A stretch of 64,000 nucleotides of DNA. Source: RGIG3528 sp045616485. GTDB taxonomy: Bacteria > Bacillota > Clostridia > Lachnospirales > Lachnospiraceae. The notes under the pieces were generated by a model, which saw only the letters and a program-made list of their open reading frames with translations, was not told the origin of the DNA and did no database searches. The stretch lies in assembly GCA_045616485.1 (NCBI GenBank), contig JAZLGU010000065.1:51570-115569 (forward strand), in the 5' to 3' direction. Of this stretch, positions 26,790 through 35,296 are shown piece by piece (position 1 is the stretch's first letter; each line of letters starts with the position of its first letter). The translations under genes were made by a program, and so were the position numbers.

Positions 26790-27533
26790 ATGGATATATT
26801 TTTGAGAATTTTAGCTTTTGTATTAGGTGCTTCGGGCCTGTTTTTCTTTATCAATCCGCTGTTTCGAGGAAGCTCATTTAACTCAGGGACAGCTGTAGGT
26901 CTGGGACTTACCTTGATTTTTCTTCTTTATGGCATTTTCCAAAAACAGATAATCAACTGCCGGGGGCACGTAATTTATAAAATAGTTCTGATTCTTTTTA
27001 TTCTTGGTATAGTTTTTATGGGCTTCGTTTCCAGCATTATCATCTCAGCTTCTTTAAAAAAATCTGCAGATAATGCAACTCTCATTGTGCTTGGATGCAG
27101 GGTACGTGGCGATCAGCCCACACAGATGCTTCGTACCAGGATAGATGCTGCTTATGATTATCTGACAGCCCATCCCGATGCAGTAGCTGTTCTTTCCGGC
27201 GGGCAGGGCTCCGATGAGCTTATCAGCGAAGCGCAATGTATGTACAATAGTCTGACTCAGAAGGGGATAGATGCTTCCCGTCTTTACCTGGAATCCGAGT
27301 CTACTTCTACCGTCGAGAATTTCAAGTACTCCATGAAGATTATAGATGACCATAATTTGTCAAAAAAAGTGGCCATCGCCACCAATGAGTACCATGAATG
27401 TCGTGCTCAAATGATCGCGAAGGCCCAGGGTATTGAATATGGCGCAGTCAGCGCCCATACGCCTTTTTACCTTTTTCCTACATATTTCATAAGAGAAATA
27501 CTTGGAGTCGTATATATGTTTATTTTTGGATGA
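26790..27533 (+). CDS. YdcF-like (DUF218) membrane protein
   Basis: A 247-residue protein started at the ATG at 26790, behind AAAGGGG, rather than at the TTG nine bases upstream. Three membrane segments cover about residues 3-90. The DUF218 domain follows: ATLIVLGCRVRGDQP, then AVLSGGQGSDE with SEAQCM, and SESTSTVENFKYS. These are the conserved YdcF/ElyC blocks. The family is linked to cell-envelope polysaccharide metabolism, but the reaction is not settled. The gene converges on clpB with only seven bases between the stops and no visible terminator. Confidence 0.85.
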   Translation: MDIFLRILAFVLGASGLFFFINPLFRGSSFNSGTAVGLGLTLIFLLYGIFQKQIINCRGHVIYKIVLILFILGIVFMGFVSSIIISASLKKSADNATLIVLGCRVRGDQPTQMLRTRIDAAYDYLTAHPDAVAVLSGGQGSDELISEAQCMYNSLTQKGIDASRLYLESESTSTVENFKYSMKIIDDHNLSKKVAIATNEYHECRAQMIAKAQGIEYGAVSAHTPFYLFPTYFIREILGVVYMFIFG

Positions 27534-27540
27534 TGTAATA

Positions 27541-30117
27541 CTATATAACCATCAGTTTTCCGTCCACATCATCTACAGTAATTGTACCATCAGCGCCTAC
27601 TTTACCTTCCAGAATGGCCCTGGCAACGATGGTCTCAACACTTCTTTGGAGATAACGTTTCAGTGGTCTTGCACCATATGCAGGGTCGTAGCTTTCTGCT
27701 ACGGCTCTGTTTTTTGCTGCAGGAGTCAGAACAATCTTCATTTCTTTATCTGCCAGTCTCTTATTCAGATCGGCAATTAGTAAGTCCATAATGCCATCTA
27801 CATTATCTCTGGATAAAGGATTAAATAATATTATTTCATCCAGTCTGTTCAGAAATTCCGGCTTGAATCGCCCACGGAGCTCGTTCATTACCATGTTTTC
27901 TGTATTTTCGGTAATGCGTCCTTCCTCCTCGATGCCGCTTAATATAGTCTGAGAGCCAATATTGGAAGTCATGATAATTATGGTATTTTTAAAATCTACA
28001 GTACGCCCCTGAGAATCAGTGACCCTGCCATCATCCAGTATCTGAAGCATGATATTGAAAACATCCGGGTGTGCCTTTTCTATCTCATCAAAAAGCACTA
28101 CTGAATAAGGCTTTCTACGAACTGCCTCAGTTAGCTGGCCGCCTTCTTCATAGCCCACATATCCCGGAGGCGCTCCTACCATTCTGGATACAGAGTGCTT
28201 TTCCATATATTCACTCATGTCTATACGGACCATATTCTGCTCGTTATCAAAAAGTGATGCTGCCAGGCTCTTGGCCAGCTCAGTCTTACCTACGCCTGTA
28301 GGACCCATGAAAAGGAAGGAACCTATGGGCTTATCCGGGTCTTTAATGCCTGCTTTTGACCTTAAAATAGCATCTACTACTCTTTCTACTGCATTATCCT
28401 GACCTACTACTCTTTTATGCAGCTCATTTCCCAGCTGTAAGGTCTTTGTTTTCTCGCCTTCTGTCAATTTATTAACCGGAACACCTGTCCAGCGGGCTAC
28501 TACTTCAGCTATCTCGTCCTCATCCACAGCTTCATGTACCAGCTCGTTTTCCCTTGTCTTACTCTTTTCTTCCAGCTCAGCCAGCTCTTTCTGCAGTGCC
28601 GGCAATTGACCGTATTTAAGCTCGGCCGCCCTGTTCAGATCATACTTTCTCTCTGCCTGGGCTATCTCAGCATTTACTGCCTCTATCTGCTCTCGCACCT
28701 TGGTGATACGGTCTACCTGGGCCTTTTCTCCTTCCCATTTTGCCTTTACCACATTATATTCATCCCGAAGTTCAGATAACTCCTTTTGCAGATTCAGCAG
28801 TCTCTCTGCAGACTTCTGATCAGTCTCTTTTTTAAGAGCTGCTTCTTCTATCTCCATCTGCATAATGCGACGACGCACTTCATCCATTTCTGAAGGCATG
28901 GAATTCAGCTCCGCTTTAATGGAAGCGCAGGCCTCGTCCACCAGGTCAATGGCCTTATCCGGCAGGAAACGGTCTGATATGTATCTGTGAGACAGTACTG
29001 CTGCAGACACCAGGGCGCCATCAGTAATACGAACGCCGTGGAAGACTTCATATCGATCTTTAAGGCCTCGTAAAATGGATATCGTATCCTCTACAGTAGG
29101 CTCTGATACCAGCACCGGCTGGAAACGACGGGTAAGTGCAGCGTCCTTTTCTATATACTTTCTGTATTCATTAAGAGTGGTAGCGCCTATACAATGGAGC
29201 TCACCTCTGGCCAACAAAGGCTTCAGCATATTACCTGCATCCATGGAGCCTTCAGCGTTACCGGCTCCAACAATGGTATGAAGCTCATCGATAAAGAGAA
29301 TAATCCTTCCGTCCGAATTTTTCACTTCATCCAGTACCGCTTTTAGCCTTTCCTCAAATTCACCTCTATACTTGGCTCCCGCTACCAGGGCTCCCATATC
29401 CAGGGAGAAAATAGTCTTATTCTTCAACTCTTCCGGTACATCTCCGGCCACAATACGTTGAGCCAGTCCCTCTACTACCGCTGTTTTACCAACACCCGGC
29501 TCGCCAATAAGTACAGGATTATTTTTTGTTTTTCTGGATAGAATACGTACTACATTTCGTATCTCACTGTCTCGACCGATAACAGGATCCAGCTTTTGAG
29601 CACGGGCTCTTTCCACCAGGTCTACACCATATTTTTCCAAAGCTTCATAAGTACCTTCCGGATTGTCCGTAGTCACCCTCTGATTGCCACGTACCTCCTG
29701 CAGAGCCTGTAAAAATCTGTTTCTGTCCAGTCGGAAATCTCTGAAAAGCTGCTGTAATTCGCTGCCACCATGCTTTAGGATACAGAGGAAAAGATGCTCT
29801 ACGGAAACATAGGTGTCTCCCATCTTTTTAGCTTCATCCTCAGCATAAATAAGGACTTTATTCAGCTTATCTCCCACATATACCTGACCACCGGATACCT
29901 TTGGACGTTTTCTCAACAGTCCTTCTACCTGAGCTGAAAAAACAGCCGGGTCTATCTCCATCTTTTCCAGGAGTCTGGGGATCAGTCCCTCGCCATCCTG
30001 CAGAAGACAATAAAGCAGATGCTCCGGTACCAGCTCCTGATGGCTGTAATCATAAGCCAGTTTCTCACAGCCATTTACCGCTTCCATTGATTTTTGTGTG
30101 AATTTACTTATATTCAT
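27541..30117 (-). CDS. clpB: ATP-dependent chaperone ClpB
   Basis: An 858-residue disaggregase, normal in length. The start is the ATG at 30117 behind GGAGGTGCAGAT; sequence upstream of this is leader. Domain order: Clp N-terminal repeats (about 1-145), AAA1 with GEPGVGKT, a coiled-coil middle domain (about 400-520) that separates ClpB from ClpC, and AAA2 with GPTGVGKTEL and the small C-terminal domain. It works with DnaK to rescue aggregated proteins in the cytoplasm. An HrcA-type CIRCE element overlaps its promoter, so it should be heat-inducible through HrcA. Confidence 0.97.
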   Translation of the reverse strand: MNISKFTQKSMEAVNGCEKLAYDYSHQELVPEHLLYCLLQDGEGLIPRLLEKMEIDPAVFSAQVEGLLRKRPKVSGGQVYVGDKLNKVLIYAEDEAKKMGDTYVSVEHLFLCILKHGGSELQQLFRDFRLDRNRFLQALQEVRGNQRVTTDNPEGTYEALEKYGVDLVERARAQKLDPVIGRDSEIRNVVRILSRKTKNNPVLIGEPGVGKTAVVEGLAQRIVAGDVPEELKNKTIFSLDMGALVAGAKYRGEFEERLKAVLDEVKNSDGRIILFIDELHTIVGAGNAEGSMDAGNMLKPLLARGELHCIGATTLNEYRKYIEKDAALTRRFQPVLVSEPTVEDTISILRGLKDRYEVFHGVRITDGALVSAAVLSHRYISDRFLPDKAIDLVDEACASIKAELNSMPSEMDEVRRRIMQMEIEEAALKKETDQKSAERLLNLQKELSELRDEYNVVKAKWEGEKAQVDRITKVREQIEAVNAEIAQAERKYDLNRAAELKYGQLPALQKELAELEEKSKTRENELVHEAVDEDEIAEVVARWTGVPVNKLTEGEKTKTLQLGNELHKRVVGQDNAVERVVDAILRSKAGIKDPDKPIGSFLFMGPTGVGKTELAKSLAASLFDNEQNMVRIDMSEYMEKHSVSRMVGAPPGYVGYEEGGQLTEAVRRKPYSVVLFDEIEKAHPDVFNIMLQILDDGRVTDSQGRTVDFKNTIIIMTSNIGSQTILSGIEEEGRITENTENMVMNELRGRFKPEFLNRLDEIILFNPLSRDNVDGIMDLLIADLNKRLADKEMKIVLTPAAKNRAVAESYDPAYGARPLKRYLQRSVETIVARAILEGKVGADGTITVDDVDGKLMVI

Positions 30118-30153
30118 ATCTGCACCTCCTGTCACAGTGCGATAGTTGGCTAT

Positions 30154-30191
30154 AAAAAACGAAGCCAACCTTTTTCCCTTTGTTGACTTCG
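30154..30191 (-). terminator. Terminator placed across the clpB transcription start
   Basis: On the minus strand CGAAGTCAAC (30191-30182) and GTTGGCTTCG (30169-30160) pair with one G-U wobble and are followed by a T run (30159-30154). The hairpin would end transcripts arriving from the GH113-like gene. The first arm overlaps the clpB -10 box, and clpB transcripts should begin near 30184, inside that arm, so they cannot form the full hairpin. Confidence 0.7.
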
Positions 30192-30219
30192 TTATATCAC
30201 CTTTTGTTAGCACTGTCAA
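30191..30219 (-). promoter_or_regulatory. Promoter of clpB
   Basis: On the minus strand -35 TTGACA (30214-30219) and -10 TATAAC (30191-30196) are 17 bases apart. The -35 box lies inside the CIRCE operator. Confidence 0.8.
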
Positions 30220-30233
30220 GAGGTGAGTGCTAA
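30207..30233. promoter_or_regulatory. CIRCE operator (HrcA site) of clpB
   Basis: TTAGCACTG and GAGTGCTAA are separated by nine bases, giving the 9-9-9 CIRCE layout with a single mismatch to the canonical TTAGCACTC arm. HrcA bound here would cover the -35 box of clpB. Confidence 0.93.
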
Positions 30234-30250
30234 TATCTTAATTTCTCTTT

Positions 30251-31222
30251 TTATATTTCTTTATACCACTTCTTTACCACTTCTTCTGCTTTCTTCAGAT
30301 GGATATTAAAGCCCAAATCTTTTTCCGCCTCTTCCAATGTATTGTATATCTTTGTGGACCAATCCCACCAGAAAAATCCTGCAAACCAGGGCTCGTTATG
30401 CATTACTTCAATACAAGAATCGTAAAAATCTGCCTGTTCCTCATCGGATTTAGGTAAATCTTTATGGGAAAAATCCCATGGCATAGCAGCACATCCCTTA
30501 GCGCTTCTGCAGCCTATTTCCATAAAAATAATCTTTTTACCTATACGTTCAGATACTCCTGCCAAACGGTCCCGGATTTTTTCCCATTCCGCCACCATGT
30601 AGTCACGACTCGCCTCTGTGCACCCTCTGGTCACAGGATAGTAAGCCGAAGTGCCCACATAATCCAAGGCATCAAACCACTTGGCCACTTCTTCTTTTCC
30701 GTGATTTGTATTATAGACCAATGGCCCGTGGTAGACTTTTCTCACCTCGGCAATAGTATCACGCCAGTATTTCTCCTTGCGTTCAGTCCCCAGCATCTCG
30801 CAGCCTATACAAAACATCTCGCAGCCCAGCTCCTCTGCAATCTCCGCATAATGCATAAGAAATGCTGTATAATTTTTAAACCATTCGGCCCAGTACACAT
30901 CATTGCCATGCATGTCCTCATCCGGAAAGTCAATAAGCGCTCTCCATATTCCATCCCGGCAATTGACCATAGGCTTTAAGCAGACTTTCACACCGTGTTC
31001 ATGAGCCCTGTTTACAGCTGCCATTATATCCCAATCAGAAGAATTGTTTTTAAAATCAAAGGTCATTCTGGTGGAATGGTAGGTGTCCTGAGTAACCGCT
31101 ACTGCCAGACACATCCAATTTATACCCAGCTCGTACATAAGCTCCTGAGACTCTACACCGGCCGCACTTCTGTAGTCACCATGTTTTCCGCCATATCCGT
31201 ATGTGTATCCCTTTATCTCCAT
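30251..31222 (-). CDS. GH113-like glycoside hydrolase
   Basis: A 323-residue TIM-barrel protein without a signal peptide. Candidate catalytic Glu residues are Glu142 (FCIGCEMLGTE, acid/base on strand 4) and Glu235 (IIFMEIGCRS, nucleophile on strand 7). The FFWWDWSTK block near the end resembles GH113 enzymes. GH113 members are beta-mannanases. A cytoplasmic location would fit trimming of imported manno-oligosaccharides. The gene has GAGGTGG before its ATG and its own upstream region, and it is followed by the clpB promoter/terminator. Confidence 0.8.
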   Translation of the reverse strand: MEIKGYTYGYGGKHGDYRSAAGVESQELMYELGINWMCLAVAVTQDTYHSTRMTFDFKNNSSDWDIMAAVNRAHEHGVKVCLKPMVNCRDGIWRALIDFPDEDMHGNDVYWAEWFKNYTAFLMHYAEIAEELGCEMFCIGCEMLGTERKEKYWRDTIAEVRKVYHGPLVYNTNHGKEEVAKWFDALDYVGTSAYYPVTRGCTEASRDYMVAEWEKIRDRLAGVSERIGKKIIFMEIGCRSAKGCAAMPWDFSHKDLPKSDEEQADFYDSCIEVMHNEPWFAGFFWWDWSTKIYNTLEEAEKDLGFNIHLKKAEEVVKKWYKEI

Positions 31223-31319
31223 TGTCCACCTCGCAAGAATTATTATTATATGAGTATATATACACTCCTTTAGAAAAGCAAAGGAAGACAGAAGTTTTAA
31301 TTTTTATTTAACATTTTGT

Positions 31320-31348
31320 TTTACGAAAATGTTAAGATGTGATACAAT
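31320..31348 (+). promoter_or_regulatory. Promoter of the nitroreductase-like gene
   Basis: TTTACG (31320-31325) and TACAAT (31343-31348) are 17 bases apart, with a TG dinucleotide extending the -10 box. An inverted repeat with AACATTTT and AAAATGTT arms (31311-31334) overlaps it and could be a regulator site. Confidence 0.6.
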
Positions 31349-31436
31349 GCCATCTATGCCAATCTTTTTGTAACTGTTCCAATAAATTTCAGACAGATAG
31401 ATTCGGTTATTTACCAATTATTCCGGAGGAAAGAAA

Positions 31437-32099
31437 ATGACAGCCATGGAAATTATTGAAGCCAGACATAGCGTAAGGCGCTATCTGGATATCAAAATTC
31501 CACAGGAAAAAAGAAAGATACTCGATAAAAATTGTTCTGAAATCAATGCTAATTCCGGACTCAATATTCAGATATTATACGATGAGCCTCGGTGTTTTGA
31601 CAGCCTGCTGGCTTTTTACGGTAGATTTGAAGGTGTGAGAAATTATATCGCTATAATAGGTCCGGAGGGGGATGCACTGGATGAAAAGGCAGGTTACTAC
31701 GGACAGCAGCTGGTGTTGACCGCTCAGGAGATAGGACTTAACACCTGCTGGGTAGCTATCACTCACGGCAAAAGTCAGGCCAAAATCGGCCCTGGTGAAA
31801 AGCAGGCTATATTGATTTCTTTGGGCTATGGTGTTAATCAGGGTATACCACATAAAAACAGAAATATGAAATCGGCTATTGTACTTTCAGAGGATGATCC
31901 ACACTGGTATAAGGAAGGCGTTAAAGCTGCTCTCCTGGCTCCTACCGCCCTAAATCAACAGAAGTTTTTTATTGCACGAAAAGGGGAACTGGCCAAAATA
32001 ACGGTTCCTTTGGGTATGTTTACCCAGATTGACCTGGGCATAGTAAAATACAATTTTGAATATGCTACCGGCCACGCAACAACCTCAGAATGTATATAA
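31437..32099 (+). CDS. Nitroreductase-family flavoprotein
   Basis: A 220-residue FMN-dependent protein. The start AMEIIEARHSVRRY is the nitroreductase FMN-phosphate site, and the later block YYGQQLVLTAQEIGLNTCWV is also typical. It resembles the TM1586-type putative nitroreductases (two-domain fold in one chain). The natural substrate is unknown. GGAGGAAAGAAA precedes the ATG. It is a single-gene unit that ends at a strong hairpin shared with the rnf operon. Confidence 0.85.
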   Translation: MTAMEIIEARHSVRRYLDIKIPQEKRKILDKNCSEINANSGLNIQILYDEPRCFDSLLAFYGRFEGVRNYIAIIGPEGDALDEKAGYYGQQLVLTAQEIGLNTCWVAITHGKSQAKIGPGEKQAILISLGYGVNQGIPHKNRNMKSAIVLSEDDPHWYKEGVKAALLAPTALNQQKFFIARKGELAKITVPLGMFTQIDLGIVKYNFEYATGHATTSECI

Positions 32100-32104
32100 A
32101 AAAA

Positions 32105-32155
32105 CTCAGGGCTTTAATACTTACCGCACAATCCGGTAAATATTAAAGCCCTGAG
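32105..32155. terminator. Bidirectional terminator between nitroreductase gene and rnfB
   Basis: Fifteen-base arms, CTCAGGGCTTTAATA (32105-32119) and its complement (32141-32155), are extended by inner TTACCG/CGGTAA pairs. A T run follows on the minus side, ending the rnf operon; the plus side is followed by a weaker AT-rich tract. Confidence 0.88.
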
Positions 32156-32172
32156 ATTTATATTATATTTAA

Positions 32173-32997
32173 TTACATAGCATGCTTTGCGCCATAGCTC
32201 TCAGCAAAGTCTGTAGGCTTGATACAGCCAACAGGACACTCTTTTGTACAAGCACCACAGCCGTTACACTTTGTGTAATCAATAGTAGCAAGATTGTTTA
32301 CAACCATAACAGCACCCTGCTCACATACTTTCTGGCACTTCATACAGCCGATACAGCCGTTCTCGCATTCTTTACGGGTAACTGCGCCCTTTGCTGTAGA
32401 AGAACACTGAACAATAGTCTTAGCCTTAACAGACACAAGAGAAATAATATGCTTTGGACATGTACGAGTACAAATGCCGCAACCGATACATTTTCTGATG
32501 TCCACTTTTGCAATGCCATTGTCCATGCAGATGGCATTTTCAGGACAGGCTATAGAACAATCACCAAATCCAAGACATCCGTATGAACACGCCTCAGGTC
32601 CACCGTAAATAAGGGCAGCTGACTTACAATTCTGTACGCCATCATACTCTGCACGACGCTTACTGTCATCACAGTTACCATTACATTTTACAAAAGCAAC
32701 CTGCTCTTCTACATCGGCAAACTCTGTACCCATGATGTCAGAAAGCTTCTTAGCAGCAGCATCTGCACCGGGAACACAAAGATTGGTCTTGTCTTCAGAG
32801 CCATCTGCCAGAGCTGCAGCATAGCCGTCACAGCCTGTATAACCACAGGCACCACAGTTGGCACCAGGGAGACACTCACGAATGTTTGCGTATTTTTCAT
32901 CTACTTTAACTGCCATAAAATGTGATGCAAGAGCAAGAAGAACACCTGCTACCAGACCGGTCACACCTACGACTACTATTGCGATAACAATTTCCAT
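32173..32997 (-). CDS. rnfB: RnfB, ferredoxin-type subunit of the Rnf complex
   Basis: A 274-residue iron-sulfur protein with one N-terminal membrane anchor (about 4-26). A CLPGANCGACGYTGC block follows, and several 4Fe-4S clusters are visible as CIGCGICTRTCP and CNGCGACTKECP type motifs. RnfB accepts electrons from ferredoxin and passes them into the membrane complex. GGAGGTGGAAGA precedes the ATG. It is the last gene of the operon, as in other clostridia. Confidence 0.96.
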   Translation of the reverse strand: MEIVIAIVVVGVTGLVAGVLLALASHFMAVKVDEKYANIRECLPGANCGACGYTGCDGYAAALADGSEDKTNLCVPGADAAAKKLSDIMGTEFADVEEQVAFVKCNGNCDDSKRRAEYDGVQNCKSAALIYGGPEACSYGCLGFGDCSIACPENAICMDNGIAKVDIRKCIGCGICTRTCPKHIISLVSVKAKTIVQCSSTAKGAVTRKECENGCIGCMKCQKVCEQGAVMVVNNLATIDYTKCNGCGACTKECPVGCIKPTDFAESYGAKHAM

Positions 32998-33008
32998 TCT
33001 TCCACCTC

Positions 33009-33599
33009 CTATTTGAACAGACCATCAATGATTCCGGAGAAGCCCATAAATGCCATGGAAACTATTGATGCAGCAATGAGTGTGGAAGGAAGGCCCTTAA
33101 ATGCCTTTGGAGTAGCAGGGCTGTCAAGTCTGGAACGAACGCCTGCAAAAAGGACCATTGCCAGAAGGAAGCCTAAACCACAGCCAAGAGCACTTACAAG
33201 TGACTCTACAAAATTGTAACCGTCGGAAATGTTGTTAATAGTAACACCAAGAACAGCGCAGTTGGTAGTGATAAGAGGAAGATATACGCCGAGGCTCTTA
33301 TGCAGAGCAGGAATATACTTCTTCAGAACTATCTCGATAAACTGAACCAGTGCTGCAATAACAAGAATAAATACAATAGTCTGCAGATATTCATACTTTT
33401 CTCCCAGTATGAATGTCTGAATAGGCCATGTAGCACAGGTAGCAAGCAGCATGACGAAAATAACGGAAACGCCCATACCTACTGCCTGATCAATTTTCTT
33501 TGATACGCCAAGGAAAGGGCAAATACCAAGGAATCTGTTCAGTACATAGTTATTAACAAGTACTGATGTCATAAGAATAATAATAAGCTCTTTTGCCAT
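33009..33599 (-). CDS. rnfA: RnfA, membrane subunit of the Rnf complex
   Basis: A 196-residue protein with six predicted membrane spans. NNYVLNRFLGICPFLGVSKK near the start and VTINNISDGYNFVESL later are RnfA/NqrE signatures. The first contains a conserved Cys that in related complexes helps hold the intramembrane 2Fe-2S cluster. Its length is standard. It follows rnfE by 14 bases with GGAGG before the ATG. Confidence 0.96.
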   Translation of the reverse strand: MAKELIIILMTSVLVNNYVLNRFLGICPFLGVSKKIDQAVGMGVSVIFVMLLATCATWPIQTFILGEKYEYLQTIVFILVIAALVQFIEIVLKKYIPALHKSLGVYLPLITTNCAVLGVTINNISDGYNFVESLVSALGCGLGFLLAMVLFAGVRSRLDSPATPKAFKGLPSTLIAASIVSMAFMGFSGIIDGLFK

Positions 33600-33613
33600 T
33601 TTGCCCGCCTCCT

Positions 33614-34336
33614 TTACTTAGTCTCTGTAACTTCACCGGTCTTTGTAGGATCGGGAGTACCACAGGTCTCTTTATTTGCTGTACAATGAGCAGCTGCAGG
33701 ACATCCTGCACAGCCCAGCTCAGGAGCTTTCTTGCCCATCTTAGTAGATATAACTGTTACGATAGAAATCAGAAGGCCAAATACAAGGAAACCACCCGGG
33801 CTTTGTGTAAGGAAGCTAACCTTGAAATTGGAAATACCAGGTATCTGCATGCCCCAGAAAGCGCCTGCTCCAAATACTTCACGAATAGTAGCCATAAGGA
33901 AGAGGGCCAGTGTGAAACCAAGACCCATGCCCAGACCATCCAACATGGAAGCTACAGGACCATTCTTGGACGCAAACATCTCAGCACGTCCCAGGATAAT
34001 ACAGTTAACTGTTATAAGTGCCAGATATACACCAAGCAGATCATAAAGCTCAGGCAAATATGCATGCATAAGCATCTGTACCACAGTAACAAAACCTGCA
34101 ATAACTACGATGTAGCAAGGTATACGCACCTTATCAGGAATAATCTTACGGAGTAAGGAAATAACTAAATTGGAGCAAATAAGTACTACTGTTGCTGCAA
34201 GTCCCATGGAGACTGCACCCTTTACATTATTGGTAGTAGCAAGAGTAGGACAGGTACCGAGAACCAGTACAAATACAGGATTCTCTTTAATCAGGCCCTT
34301 TGTAAAGGTCTGTAAAGCTGAAGGCTTATTTTCCAT
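33614..34336 (-). CDS. rnfE: RnfE, membrane subunit with Cys-rich tail
   Basis: A 240-residue RnfE/NqrD-type protein with six spans. TKGLIKENPVFVLVLGTCPTLA contains the conserved Cys equivalent to that of RnfA. A hydrophilic C-terminal tail carries Cys209, Cys212, Cys218 and Cys225, which could bind a metal or cluster. Its ATG follows the rnfD stop with no base between (TAAATG). In the usual order rnfG would lie between rnfD and rnfE; here there is no room for it. Confidence 0.95.
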   Translation of the reverse strand: MENKPSALQTFTKGLIKENPVFVLVLGTCPTLATTNNVKGAVSMGLAATVVLICSNLVISLLRKIIPDKVRIPCYIVVIAGFVTVVQMLMHAYLPELYDLLGVYLALITVNCIILGRAEMFASKNGPVASMLDGLGMGLGFTLALFLMATIREVFGAGAFWGMQIPGISNFKVSFLTQSPGGFLVFGLLISIVTVISTKMGKKAPELGCAGCPAAAHCTANKETCGTPDPTKTGEVTETK

Positions 34337-35296
34337 TTACTTGTCCTCCTTTTTAACATTTACACCAAATGGCTTTTTAAGAGTCCACTTATCAATGTAA
34401 GGAGTAAGGATATTCATAAGAAGAATAGCATAGCTTACACCCTCAGGAAGGCTGCCATAGCGTCTGATCATAACGGTAATAATAGCTGCAAGAACACCAA
34501 AAATTACCTTGCCTGCAGGACGGGTAGGAGTAGTAGCGTAGTCTGTTGCCATGAAAATAGCACCGATGAAAACACCACCAGCCATAGTATAGAAAAGTGA
34601 TACTGCTGCAAGTCTTGTAAGAAGAAGAGTGAAAAGGAATACAGTAGCAATAAAGCAAACCGGTGTGTGCCATGTAATTACTTTTCTTACCAGAAGATAA
34701 ATGAAGCCGATAAGAAGAGCTACTGTACAAACCTCACCGATAGCACCGGCATGTACGCCGAAAAGCATCTGGAAGATATTAAGACCATCCATATACTGTG
34801 CAAGAGGTGTAGCAGATGATACTGCATCTACATCTGTGATGCCAACAAGCTTAAGCACATAAGCTGTAGGCTTTGGAGCCTCAGTCATCTCGCCAAAAGC
34901 AATCAGCATGAAGATACGGGCTGTAATGGCAGGGTTGGCAAAATTCTGACCAATACCACCAAATGCGCCCTTAACAATGACGATGGCAAAAATAGAACCA
35001 AGTGCCACCTGCCAAAGTGGAATATTTGCAGGTAATGTAAGAGCCAGCAGTAAGCCGGTAACTACGGCAGAAAGATCCTGCACTGTTGCAGGCTTTTTGC
35101 AACATAAATTGAAAATAAGCTCGGAAAGTACTGCAAAACCTACTGCTGTGGCAATAACAGCCAGAGAACGAATGCCGAAAATTACTGTGCCGGCAATAGT
35201 AGTAGGAAGAAGTGCAATAATAACATCAAGCATAATGCGCTGTGTTGTAACAGGAGCATGGAAGTGTGGAGAAACTGCTATATGAAGTTTATTCAT
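34337..35296 (-). CDS. rnfD: RnfD, flavin-carrying membrane subunit
   Basis: A 319-residue NqrB/RnfD-type membrane protein with about ten spans. The segment DAVSSATPL contains the candidate FMN attachment residue Thr163, corresponding to the S(T)GAT-type flavinylation motif. It couples electron flow to ion translocation. Its ATG overlaps the rnfC stop as ATGA. Length fits clostridial RnfD. Covalent flavinylation normally needs an ApbE protein, which is not in this window. Confidence 0.95.
   Translation of the reverse strand: MNKLHIAVSPHFHAPVTTQRIMLDVIIALLPTTIAGTVIFGIRSLAVIATAVGFAVLSELIFNLCCKKPATVQDLSAVVTGLLLALTLPANIPLWQVALGSIFAIVIVKGAFGGIGQNFANPAITARIFMLIAFGEMTEAPKPTAYVLKLVGITDVDAVSSATPLAQYMDGLNIFQMLFGVHAGAIGEVCTVALLIGFIYLLVRKVITWHTPVCFIATVFLFTLLLTRLAAVSLFYTMAGGVFIGAIFMATDYATTPTRPAGKVIFGVLAAIITVMIRRYGSLPEGVSYAILLMNILTPYIDKWTLKKPFGVNVKKEDK

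Noticed and set aside
30154..30191. Attenuator in the clpB leader
   Set aside because: The first arm lies at the -10 box and mostly before the predicted start, so clpB mRNA cannot form the hairpin.
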